Below are positions 1-5,038 of a stretch of DNA of 5,038 bases, piece after piece. Position numbers and translations under genes: made by a program. Every line of letters starts with the position of its first letter. Within the stretch, counting starts at the first letter, position 1. Origin of the DNA: Pseudomonadota bacterium (GTDB lineage: Bacteria > Pseudomonadota > Gammaproteobacteria > Acidiferrobacterales > Acidiferrobacteraceae). The DNA is taken from contig JAJZZU010000221.1 of the NCBI GenBank assembly GCA_021797365.1, positions 1 to 5,038 of the forward strand, in the 5' to 3' direction. The notes beneath the pieces are model-generated. The model saw nothing but the letters and a program-made list of their open reading frames with translations. It had not been told where the DNA came from and did not search any database.

Positions 1-125
1 ATTTCATTGCCCTGAACGCCGAACTCGCCAGGGCCTGGCCTGTCATCCTGGAAAAGAAAGACCCGCCGGCGGATGCCGCGCAATGGGACGGGGTCAAGGG
101 TAAGCGCGACCAGCTTCAGAAATAA
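1..125 (+). CDS. fdxA: Ferredoxin FdxA, 3' end only (seven-iron 3Fe-4S/4Fe-4S type)
   Basis: This is the last 40 codons of a gene that begins before the window; the frame runs from base 3 to a TAA at 123-125. The visible tail starts [20 protein letters not shown] and continues [14 protein letters not shown]. This is the hallmark C-terminal extension of bacterial FdxA ferredoxins, which usually read LNAE..[23 protein letters not shown]. The family carries one 3Fe-4S and one 4Fe-4S cluster in its N-terminal half and acts as a small cytoplasmic electron carrier. The cluster-binding cysteines lie upstream of the window and cannot be checked. The gene converges on rsd, with about 230 bp between the two stops. 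Identification rests on the tail motif alone, but that motif is highly specific. Confidence 0.9.
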   Translation, partial: FIALNAELARAWPVILEKKDPPADAAQWDGVKGKRDQLQK

Positions 126-273
126 CGAGGGGACCGCCGCACGGAACCGGCGCCAGCGCTCATGGTCCCGCACCCGCGCCGCTCGCCGTAAGCGCCGGAC
201 GCACTCAATGAGATCCGTCCCGGCGTTGATCGCCTTCCGGCGGGCCGAGATCCCAACGACAGACGCGCATCAT

Positions 274-291
274 CGCCCCACCTCTGGGGCG
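274..291. terminator. Possible terminator hairpin between fdxA and rsd
   Basis: CGCCCC and GGGGCG form a perfect 6-bp stem around the 6-nt loop ACCTCT, about 150 bp after the fdxA stop. No T-tract follows on either strand, so it is not a classical intrinsic terminator. It may be a weak or bidirectional one, or chance in GC-rich DNA. Confidence 0.25.
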
Positions 292-314
292 CAACCCCCG
301 CGTCCTCCATCGGC

Positions 315-328
315 GGGCCGACCGGCCC
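315..328. terminator. Short GC hairpin downstream of rsd
   Basis: GGGCC and GGCCC pair around the 4-nt loop GACC, 28-41 bp beyond the rsd stop in its direction of transcription. The position suits a terminator, but the stem is only 5 bp and has no T-run, so support is weak. Confidence 0.2.
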
Positions 329-355
329 CATTGCCCGGGGCGCGCATGAGGGACG

Positions 356-832
356 CTACGCGTCTTGGGAAACGACGCGGCCGCTGTCGCCCACGAGCGC
401 GGCGATCAGCCGGTCCTCGAGCTCGATGCGCGTCGCCAGGGCCTCGCCCAATACCGAGAGATCCAGAGGAAGATCGGCGGCATCACCGCGATCACCGGGG
501 CGGGCGTGCTTGTCGTTGAAACGAATGGCGATCTCTGTACAGGTCTCGATACGCCCGTAGATCTCGCCCCCCAGCGCCACCACCGCCCGGCGGCGCTCAC
601 GGCCATCGACGAGGTGTTGGTACAAGGAAAAATGGGCAGCGGCCATGTAATCCACGAGGATCTGGCAGAAGGCCTGGAGCACGTCATCCCCGACGGCGTC
701 GCCGCCGAAGGGGTCGAGGCCCGCGACCCGACAAAAAAGCACCAGCATCTCACGACGCTCGGCGAGCAATCGTTCGATCATTCCGCGCCCGGCCGCCCGC
801 CGGTCCACAACGCCTCTCGTTGCCGTGGCCAT
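356..832 (-). CDS. rsd: Rsd/AlgQ-family regulator of sigma-70
   Basis: The predicted 158-residue protein has the same length as E. coli Rsd. The family binds domain 4 of the housekeeping sigma factor RpoD in the cytoplasm and sequesters it, helping alternative sigma factors in stationary phase; AlgQ is the Pseudomonas relative. The helical core is recognisable: residues 49-72 contain the signature AFCQILVDYMAAAHFSLYQ, matching the family's DxFCQxLVDYxSAGHFxxYE, and residues 128-148 (LGEALATRIELEDRLIAAL) match the C-terminal GEALExRFxLEDKL block. I chose the ATG at 832. A GTG at 883 would add 17 residues without counterpart in the family and would leave only about 12 nt after the predicted transcription start. 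The Shine-Dalgarno sequence before 832 is only a G-rich run. It lies 103 bp downstream of ffh on the same strand, and fdxA converges on it. The family call is firm; the start is less so. Confidence 0.88.
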   Translation of the reverse strand: MATATRGVVDRRAAGRGMIERLLAERREMLVLFCRVAGLDPFGGDAVGDDVLQAFCQILVDYMAAAHFSLYQHLVDGRERRRAVVALGGEIYGRIETCTEIAIRFNDKHARPGDRGDAADLPLDLSVLGEALATRIELEDRLIAALVGDSGRVVSQDA

Positions 833-901
833 GCCGCCCCCAATGCCGATGTGCGCCCGCGTGTCGTCGTTTACGGGGGACACATAAATTGCCCAAATGC
901 C

Positions 902-930
902 ACTATAAGACAGCGGCCGCAGCGGGACAA
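902..930 (-). promoter_or_regulatory. Sigma-70-like promoter for rsd
   Basis: Read on the - strand, TTGTCC (930-925, 4 of 6 consensus bases) and TATAGT (907-902, 5 of 6) are separated by exactly 17 bp. This places a start near 895 and gives a leader of about 63 nt to the rsd ATG at 832. The -35 box begins 6 bp beyond the ffh stop, so rsd could be transcribed both from here and by read-through from ffh. This is inferred from sequence only. Confidence 0.5.
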
Positions 931-935
931 GGCGA

Positions 936-2291
936 CTAGAACGGCAAACCCGGCATCTTGCCCTTCATGCCGGCCAACATGCGTTTGAGTCCGCCCTTGC
1001 CCATCTGCTTCATCATGCGCTGGGCCTGCGCGAATTGCTTGAGCAGGCGGTTGACTTCCGGCACACCGGTGCCCGAACCCTGGGCAATGCGGCGCTTGCG
1101 CGAGCCGCGTATGGTGTCGGGGAAACGACGCTCCTGAGGCGTCATGGAATTGATGATGGCCACGAGGCGACGGGTGTCATGATTCTGCAGCTGCGCGCGT
1201 GCCGCCGCCGGGAGATCGTTCATGCCCGGGAGCTTGTCGAGCACCCCGGCCATGCCGCCCATGCGCTCCATCTGGAGCATCTGCTCGCGAAAGTCCTCGA
1301 GATCGAAGCCCTTGCCCTTCTTGAACTTCTCGGCCAGACGCTCGGCGCTCTGGCGGTCGACCTTACGCTCGGCCTCTTCGATCAGCGTCAGGACATCACC
1401 CATACCCAGGATGCGTGAGGCCAGACGTTCCGGGTGGAAGGGTTCGAGCCCGTCGGTCTTCTCGCCCGTACCCAAAAACTTGATGGGTTTGCCGATCACC
1501 GCGCGCAGCGAGAGCGCCGCCCCCCCGCGCGCATCGCCGTCGGTCTTGGTGAGAATCACGCCGGTAAGCGGCAGGGCCTCATCGAAGGCCTTGGCTGTAT
1601 GCACGGCATCCTGACCGGTCATGCTGTCGACCACAAACAGGGTCTCTATCGGCGCGGTGACGGCATGCAGGGCGCGCACCTCGTTCATCATGGTCTCGTC
1701 GATATGCAGCCGCCCGGCGGTGTCGACGATGAGGACATCCATGGCCTCGCGCCGCGCCAGATCCACGGCGCGGCGCGCGATCACCTCCGGGGACTCCGTG
1801 GGCGACCCTTTATAGAAGACCACCCCGACCTCGTCTGCCAGGCGCTCGAGCTGGTCCATGGCCGCCGGACGATAGACGTCGACGCTCACAAGCGCCACCT
1901 TCTTGCGCTCACGCTCGCGCAGCAGACGCGCCAGCTTGCCGGCACTCGTGGTCTTCCCCGAACCCTGCAGACCCGCGAGCAGCACCACCGCCGGCGGGCG
2001 GGTGGCCAGATTCAGCCGGTCACATGCCGCCCCCATGGTCTCCACCAGGGTGTCGTGCACGATCTTGACCACGGCCTGGCTCGGGTTCAGGGTGGCCATC
2101 ACCTCCTGGCCGAGCGCCCGCGTGCGTATCGTCTCGATCAGGGTTTTCGTGGTCGACAGCGCGACATCCGCCTCCAGAAGGGCGATCCGCACCTCGCGCA
2201 ATGCCTCACCGATGTTTTTCTCGGTCAGACGCGCCTCTCCGCGCAGGGTGCGCAGCGCGCCCTGCAAACGATTGCTCAGCGTTTCGAACAT
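936..2291 (-). CDS. ffh: Signal recognition particle protein Ffh (SRP54 GTPase)
   Basis: The complete 451-residue protein is close to the 453 of E. coli Ffh. Ffh binds 4.5S RNA and signal sequences emerging from ribosomes, then delivers the complex to its receptor FtsY at the inner membrane. The N domain spans about residues 1-90. The GTPase domain shows G1 GLQGSGKT (107-114), DVYRPAA (138-144), DTAGR (190-194), TKTD (248-251) and GTGEK (274-278). The Met-rich M domain runs from about 300 to the end, with MLQMERMGGMAGVLDKLPGM (338-357) in the finger-loop region and the RNA-binding segment GSRKRRIAQGSG (396-407). The C-terminal tail carries more Met and basic residues. The start ATG has the ribosome site AGGAGA (2302-2297) with a 5-nt gap. 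All key residues appear intact. It is divergent from ypjD and collinear with rsd. Confidence 0.98.
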   Translation of the reverse strand: MFETLSNRLQGALRTLRGEARLTEKNIGEALREVRIALLEADVALSTTKTLIETIRTRALGQEVMATLNPSQAVVKIVHDTLVETMGAACDRLNLATRPPAVVLLAGLQGSGKTTSAGKLARLLRERERKKVALVSVDVYRPAAMDQLERLADEVGVVFYKGSPTESPEVIARRAVDLARREAMDVLIVDTAGRLHIDETMMNEVRALHAVTAPIETLFVVDSMTGQDAVHTAKAFDEALPLTGVILTKTDGDARGGAALSLRAVIGKPIKFLGTGEKTDGLEPFHPERLASRILGMGDVLTLIEEAERKVDRQSAERLAEKFKKGKGFDLEDFREQMLQMERMGGMAGVLDKLPGMNDLPAAARAQLQNHDTRRLVAIINSMTPQERRFPDTIRGSRKRRIAQGSGTGVPEVNRLLKQFAQAQRMMKQMGKGGLKRMLAGMKGKMPGLPF

Positions 2292-2296
2292 CTCTG

Positions 2297-2302
2297 TCTC
2301 CT
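2297..2302 (-). promoter_or_regulatory. Ribosome binding site of ffh
   Basis: AGGAGA on the - strand, 5 nt before the ATG at 2291, is the strongest Shine-Dalgarno sequence in the window and fixes the ffh start. Confidence 0.8.
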
Positions 2303-2359
2303 GTGACCCATCGCCGACCTCCCGGGCGCGGGGCCTTCCCGCAACCCCCCAGGTATGCC

Positions 2360-2365
2360 ATTATC
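2360..2365 (-). promoter_or_regulatory. Possible -10 box for ffh
   Basis: GATAAT on the - strand matches 5 of 6 consensus bases and would give a leader of roughly 60 nt to the ffh start. No good -35 stands at 17 bp; the nearest, AGGACA, is 19 bp away. It lies inside the short divergent region, within 31 bp of the preferred ypjD start. Confidence 0.3.
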
Positions 2366-2390
2366 GTGCCACCGTTACCCGTGCTGTCCT

Positions 2391-3203
2391 ATGATACAAC
2401 TCCTCTTCCATATCGTGGCCGTCATTCTCTATGCGCTCGCCGGCATCTACTACTGGCGCGCCCTGGAATCACCGCCGGGCGGCCAACATGATCGCCGGCG
2501 TGGTGCCTTCATAGGGGCCCTGGCGGTCATCTTGCAGGCCGGCCTGCTCATAGGCGACATCGATCACGATGGCCATCTGACGCTCGGCGTGGGCACCATC
2601 CTGTCCCTCGATGCCTGGGCGGTGGCCGCGATCTTCCTCGTGGCGTCGCTGCGCAAGCCCATCGAAAGCCTCGGGGCGTTCATCATGCCAAGCACGGCGG
2701 TGGCGACCATGGGACAGATATTCCTGCCGGCGAGTAGCGAGGATACGCGCATCAGCGATCCTTGGCTCGTGGCCCACATCGTCATCTCGATCCTGGCCTA
2801 CAGCCTCCTTAGCATCGCCGTCGTCCAGAGCCTCGTCCTGTGGGTCCAGGAAAGCCGCCTGCGCCGTCGCCACCCGGCCCAGCTGCTGCGCGCGATCCCG
2901 CCGATGGAGACCATGGAGACCCTGATGTTCGAAATGATCCAGGTGGGATTCGTGCTCCTTACGCTGACGCTCATCAGCGGGTTCTTCTTCTCCGAGCAAC
3001 TGTTTGGCGACCCCCTGCCCTTCACCCACCACAGCGTGCTCTCGCTTGTGGCATGGCTGGCCTTCGCCATCCTGCTCATAGGCCGCCGCCAGTTCGGATG
3101 GCGCGGGCGCAACGCCGTGCGCTGGACCGTCGGCGGCTTCGTGCTGCTGTTATTCGCCTACCTGAGCGCCGAATTCCTGTTCAAGCTGGTCCTGCCCAGC
3201 TGA
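2391..3203 (+). CDS. ypjD: YpjD-like inner-membrane protein of the CcsA/HemX cytochrome-c-assembly family
   Basis: The predicted 270-residue integral membrane protein has about eight hydrophobic segments, near residues 5-22, 36-55, 65-85, 92-108, 127-150, 183-202, 213-231 and 245-266. It resembles E. coli YpjD (263 aa) throughout. The clearest match is the second half: HIVISILAYSLLSIAV (129-144), MIQVGFVLLTLTLISGFFF (182-200), HSVLSLVAWLAFAILL (214-229) and GWRGR (236-240). The family is related to heme-handling CcsA/CcmC proteins, and His129 and His214 lie where those relatives carry conserved histidines. The Trp-rich heme motif of true CcsA is not visible, so heme handling is unproven. I chose the ATG at 2391 (MIQLLFHIV) because it begins the first membrane helix as in relatives. 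An ATG at 2355 would add 12 polar residues, and neither start has a strong ribosome site. It usually precedes a corB-type gene, here displaced by 1.76 kb. Confidence 0.88.
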   Translation: MIQLLFHIVAVILYALAGIYYWRALESPPGGQHDRRRGAFIGALAVILQAGLLIGDIDHDGHLTLGVGTILSLDAWAVAAIFLVASLRKPIESLGAFIMPSTAVATMGQIFLPASSEDTRISDPWLVAHIVISILAYSLLSIAVVQSLVLWVQESRLRRRHPAQLLRAIPPMETMETLMFEMIQVGFVLLTLTLISGFFFSEQLFGDPLPFTHHSVLSLVAWLAFAILLIGRRQFGWRGRNAVRWTVGGFVLLLFAYLSAEFLFKLVLPS

Positions 3204-3206
3204 GAC

Positions 3207-3235
3207 GGCCCCGGCCAACACCCGTCCGGGCGGCC
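3207..3235 (+). terminator. Possible terminator hairpin of ypjD
   Basis: Left arm GGCCCCGG (3207-3214) and right arm CCGGGCGGCC (3226-3235) pair with a 2-nt bulge around an 11-nt loop, beginning 4 nt after the ypjD stop. Position favours a terminator. The sequence after it, ATTCTCCC, is not a T-tract. Confidence 0.35.
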
Positions 3236-3246
3236 ATTCTCCCTGG
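3232..3246 (-). repeat. Diverged inverted copy of the 17-bp repeat core
   Basis: On the - strand this reads CCAGGGAGAATGGCC, sharing CCA and GAGAATGGC with the two perfect copies but with GG in place of TT. It lies 113 bp before copy 1 and overlaps the end of the hairpin after ypjD. It may be chance. Confidence 0.35.
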
Positions 3247-3358
3247 GGCACCGATCCTGAATGTCCGATGGCATGCCCATCTGCGGGTAGGCCGGGGGCG
3301 CAGACTCCCATACGGGAATGCCTCCACCACCACCGGGCGGCCCGGGCCTCATGGCCCC

Positions 3359-3375
3359 CCATTGAGAATGGCGGC
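3359..3375 (+). repeat. 17-bp direct repeat, copy 1
   Basis: CCATTGAGAATGGCGGC, identical to the copy at 4869-4885 and 1510 bp from it in the same orientation. The core CCATT-GAG-AATGG is itself a 5-bp inverted repeat with a 3-nt centre. The two copies bracket the permease gene. Confidence 0.75.
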
Positions 3376-3396
3376 GCTTTGGTATGGTTTGCTCGG

Positions 3397-3410
3397 GGAT
3401 CGGCCGATCC
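3397..3410. repeat. Perfect 14-bp palindrome
   Basis: GGATCGGCCGATCC is fully self-complementary and lies in non-coding DNA 21 bp after repeat copy 1. It could be a dimeric regulator's site or chance; no gene start is close enough to assign one. Confidence 0.5.
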
Positions 3411-3533
3411 GGGGCGCCGTCCTGGCACTTCCGGCCCCGAACGGCCGCTATCGGCGGCGCGTCCCGGCGTCCTTCGATCGCGCAAAGCCCGCCCGCCCCA
3501 ACACAGATGCCCCCCATCGAGGATCGATCCGCC

Positions 3534-4301
3534 TTACTCCCAGAGCTTGGCCGCCATCAGCAGTACGGTGATCGCCATCATCACCTTCACCCACAGCTCT
3601 CCACGCCGGCTCATCGTAAGCCCGGTAGCCCACCGCGCCCCGACCATACCGCCAGCGGCGATGATCAAGCCGAGCCCCAGTGGATTTGCCCCATCCAGGC
3701 GAAGATAAGGGTGGCAGGCAACGTGTACACCGCGATAATGAGAGTTTTATAGGCATTGACGTGCGCGAGATTCTTGGTGAGCAAATGGCGCAGGGTAAAG
3801 ATGAAGAGGAAGCCGATACCAAGCTGCATGAAGCCGCCGTAAAAGCCCAGCCCCAGCATGGTCGGATACAGCCATGGCGATGCCACGCCATCGGGACGTT
3901 CAGATCTTTCTATGGCCCTCTTCGGGGAAAACAGGCTGGCCGTGCTGAACGCCAATACGATCACCAGAATGCGCTGAAACCAGAAATTGCCGATATGAAC
4001 GCTCGCAATGGCCCCCAGTATGGCTCCTGGCAGGGTCCACAGGGCGAGCTTCACCCCCGTTTTCAAATCCACCAGGTTATGGTGGTAGAAGGTGCGCGCG
4101 GCGGTGACGTTTTCCACAAAAATGCCGATGCGGTTGGTGCCGTTTGCGGTGATGGGGTCGAGGCCCACAAAGATCAGTACCGGCAGGGTCAACATGGATC
4201 CCGCGCCAGCCAGGACGTTGATGAACCCAGCTCCCACCCCGACAGAAAAACAATACCGGGAGAAGCCACCATGGCGTGGTGAGTGATGGCAGCGTCAGCA
4301 A
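3534..4301 (-). pseudogene. TauE/SafE-family permease (sulfite-exporter-like), two frameshifts
   Basis: Three successive reading frames together encode one TauE/SafE-family inner-membrane permease. Segment 1 starts at a TTG (4301-4299) with ribosome site TAAGG (4313-4309) 7 nt upstream and encodes MLTLPSLTTPWWLLPVLFF. Segment 2, in a second frame down to about 3676, carries VGVGAGFINVLAGAGSMLTL and ANGTNRIGIFVEN, the family's Gly-rich first helix and its ANGTNR motif, then several more helices. Segment 3 returns to the first frame and ends AAKLWE, TAA at 3536-3534. The shifts coincide with a T5 run (4250-4246, one base too many) and a G4 run (3678-3675, one too few). Removing one and adding one restores about 255 residues, a normal family length. 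The family moves organic or inorganic sulfur anions such as sulfite; the substrate here is unknown. By eye the gene is less GC-rich than its neighbours, which fits transfer. It may be a decaying gene or an intact one with homopolymer sequencing errors. Confidence 0.85.
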
Positions 4302-4308
4302 ATGCCAG

Positions 4309-4313
4309 CCTTA
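4309..4313 (-). promoter_or_regulatory. Ribosome binding site deciding the TTG start of the permease
   Basis: TAAGG on the - strand stands 7 nt before the TTG at 4301. The long uninterrupted middle segment could only start at a GTG (4237), which has no Shine-Dalgarno sequence and would cut the first membrane helix in half. This site therefore supports the upstream start and the frameshift reading. Its AAGGC (4312-4308) can pair with GCCTT at 4334-4330, so it might be occluded. Confidence 0.5.
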
Positions 4314-4343
4314 GAGAGGAGTGGACACGAAGGCCATGATACA

Positions 4344-4390
4344 GGCCCTCTTTAAACGAAACAGAGGGCCATTGAATTCGTTGGCCCCTC
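4344..4390 (-). promoter_or_regulatory. Three-armed inverted repeat upstream of the permease; possible leader switch
   Basis: On the - strand the arms run GAGGGGCCA (4390-4382), TGGCCCTCT (4371-4363) and AGAGGGCC (4351-4344). Arm 2 can pair with arm 3 in a perfect 8-bp stem with an 11-nt loop, or with arm 1 with one bulged G and a 10-nt loop. The two hairpins exclude each other. The element lies 43-90 bp before the permease start. No T-tract follows either stem. It may be an RNA switch, a protein-binding site or repeat debris. Confidence 0.4.
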
Positions 4391-4868
4391 AGGGCAATTC
4401 GTACGCGAGCCGGCCACCCGGGTCTTGCCGTATACCAAGCCCCTGAAGCGACGACGGCTCCAACCTCACTGCTTGGCGCGCCTATCCGCTATCGGATCGA
4501 GGCCACCGCGGGTACCCAAGTCCTGGGCCGCCTGCAGCCTTCCCCGCCCCCTTGGCGCTTAAGGGCGCGGGGTCGTGGGATCGGTGGGGCCGACGCCACC
4601 CGGCGCCGTCATCGGCCACTGCCGTTTCCTGATCCGGCCCCACGTGCGGGTCGAAAATCTCGCGCGGCAGGTCGGCGCCGACGGGACTTGCGCCCAGGCC
4701 CCGTGCCCGCTGCCTGAGAGACCTTGGTCGATCCCGCCCGATTCGCCGCCCGTTCGGCCGGCCATACCGGGCATGGCGACCGCGCCGCCAACGGGATCGA
4801 CGTCCGGCATCCGCTCGTCTGGTTCCCGTAGTCCCCGTGGTGGCACCCATTTCCGACCACGGCGTTTT

Positions 4869-4885
4869 CCATTGAGAATGGCGGC
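4869..4885 (+). repeat. 17-bp direct repeat, copy 2
   Basis: CCATTGAGAATGGCGGC, identical to 3359-3375. It stands 79 bp before the corB start, on the far side of the permease gene from copy 1. The flanking bases differ, so the identity is confined to these 17 bp. Confidence 0.75.
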
Positions 4886-4963
4886 CCACCCGGGGTCAAT
4901 CTCGAAAAACACCGCGGCCTATGGTAGGGTCTCGTGCTTGACTCTCAGGAGCCCCTTCGACCC

Positions 4964-5038
4964 TTGGACCACGTCCGCCTCGGTATGCTGGCCGGCGTAC
5001 TGCTGTTTCTGATCTTCCTGTCCGGATTCTTCTCCGCG
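4964..5038 (+). CDS. corB: CorB/YfjD-like (CNNM, HlyC/CorC family) membrane protein, 5' end only
   Basis: Only the first 25 codons are inside the window; the gene runs off the end. They read MDHVRLGMLAGVLLF (TTG start read as Met) followed by LIFLSGFFSA. This aligns without gaps with the N-terminus of E. coli CorB/YfjD (MEHIS...ISAYFSG), including the first membrane helix and the S-G/A-x-F-S turn that opens the DUF21/CNNM domain. The family has an N-terminal membrane domain followed by CBS and CorC domains and is linked to magnesium or cobalt transport. I chose the TTG at 4964 because it gives the same N-terminal length as E. coli. AGGAG (4947-4951) lies 12 nt upstream, a long gap. An in-frame GTG at 4934 would add 10 residues, and the ATG at 4985 would cut into the helix. 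It is usually directly downstream of ypjD. Confidence 0.8.
   Translation, partial: MDHVRLGMLAGVLLFLIFLSGFFSA

Larger units (their letters stand above)
126..355. other. Non-coding gap between converging fdxA and rsd
   Basis: No frame here looks like a real protein; the open frames on both strands are rich in Arg, Pro and Ala, as expected for random GC-rich DNA. The gap contains two short GC hairpins (274-291 and 315-328), annotated separately, which may end transcription from either side. No tRNA or other structured RNA is apparent. Confidence 0.6.
3204..3533. other. Non-coding stretch after ypjD and beyond the 3' end of the permease gene
   Basis: About 330 bp without a credible gene. Open frames exist on both strands but give Arg/Pro/Gly-rich, unrecognisable products. 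Present instead are a GC hairpin straight after ypjD (3207-3235), one copy of a 17-bp repeat (3359-3375) with a diverged inverted copy (3232-3246), a perfect 14-bp palindrome (3397-3410) and the 10-bp palindrome GGATCGATCC (3521-3530) just beyond the permease stop. It could be degenerate DNA at the edge of an insertion. Confidence 0.55.
4302..4963. other. Long non-coding stretch between the permease and corB
   Basis: About 660 bp without a gene I can support. The part next to the permease holds its leader with the three-armed repeat. From about 4480 to 4912 several overlapping frames of 96-145 codons are open on both strands. All are dominated by Gly, Pro, Arg and Ser, none shows a known motif or a convincing ribosome site, and at this GC content such frames arise by chance. 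The second 17-bp repeat copy (4869-4885) lies near the end. The promoter and leader of corB should lie in the last 80 bp; TATGGT at 4920-4925 is a possible -10 box without a good -35. Confidence 0.55.

Noticed and set aside
73..519. 148-codon open frame on the + strand
   Set aside because: Arg-rich, no motif, overlaps the fdxA end in another frame and the rsd gene on the other strand; a high-GC shadow.
365..988. 207-codon open frame on the + strand
   Set aside because: It is the antisense of rsd, which has clear family motifs on the - strand.
1434..2306. 290-codon open frame on the + strand
   Set aside because: Antisense to ffh; His/Arg/Gln-rich translation typical of the reverse of a well-conserved gene.
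3290..3345. CACCACCACC-type run as a microsatellite
   Set aside because: Only about three units, too short to matter.
2840..3571. 243-codon open frame on the + strand running past ypjD
   Set aside because: Pro/Arg/Ala-rich and in a different frame from ypjD, with no recognisable domain or ribosome site; its later part is non-coding DNA.
3665..4237. Treating the 190-residue middle frame as a complete small permease
   Set aside because: Its GTG lacks a ribosome site, it would start inside the first helix, and the missing last ~45 residues are present in the next frame.
3665..4255. Programmed ribosomal frameshifting in the permease
   Set aside because: It would need a +1 and a -1 event in one gene with no canonical slippery heptamer at the first site. 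Simple homopolymer indels explain both.
3680..4282. 200-codon open frame on the + strand
   Set aside because: Antisense to the permease; it is open because of that gene's codon usage.
4482..4912. Overlapping open frames on the - strand (135, 117 and 96 codons) and a 145-codon one on the + strand
   Set aside because: Low-complexity Gly/Pro/Arg/Ser translations without motif, helix pattern or ribosome site. They could be a ruined gene, but I cannot reconstruct a recognisable protein from any frame.
1..5038. CRISPR arrays, tRNA, rRNA, integrases or insertion sequences
   Set aside because: No regularly spaced repeats, no tRNA-like cloverleaf, and no transposase or integrase motifs were seen on either strand.

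Overview
The window reads as chromosomal core DNA from a GC-rich gammaproteobacterium. An Rsd/AlgQ-type sigma-70 binding protein and a CorB/YfjD-type protein that lines up residue for residue with the E. coli N-terminus both point there. I cannot name a genus from the sequence alone.

Layout. (1) Positions 1-125 hold the 3' end of fdxA (seven-iron ferredoxin, + strand). (2) Positions 126-355 are a non-coding gap between converging genes, with small GC hairpins. (3) rsd is on the - strand (356-832) with its own sigma-70-like promoter just behind the stop of ffh. (4) ffh (- strand, 936-2291) encodes the complete signal recognition particle GTPase. (5) ypjD (+ strand, 2391-3203) encodes an eight-helix inner-membrane protein of the CcsA/HemX family and is divergent from ffh. 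(6) Positions 3204-4963 are an accessory stretch. Its only recognisable gene is a TauE/SafE-family permease on the - strand (3534-4301), broken by two compensating single-base frameshifts in homopolymer runs. It is surrounded by about 330 bp and 660 bp of apparently non-coding DNA carrying a 17-bp direct repeat, palindromes and a three-armed inverted repeat. (7) The window ends in the first 25 codons of a corB/yfjD homologue (+ strand).

How the pieces relate. ffh, ypjD and corB are commonly neighbours in Gammaproteobacteria, with ypjD and corB pointing the same way and ffh divergent. Here ypjD and corB are 1.76 kb apart, and the TauE/SafE gene sits between them in the opposite direction, so the segment looks inserted. 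ffh and rsd are collinear and could share a transcript, while the promoter in the 103-bp gap lets rsd be expressed independently.

No convincingly new system is visible. The items most worth a second look are the double-frameshifted permease, the mutually exclusive hairpins upstream of it, and the 17-bp repeat pair around it. Many other long open frames exist on both strands, as expected at this GC content, and were judged to be shadows.
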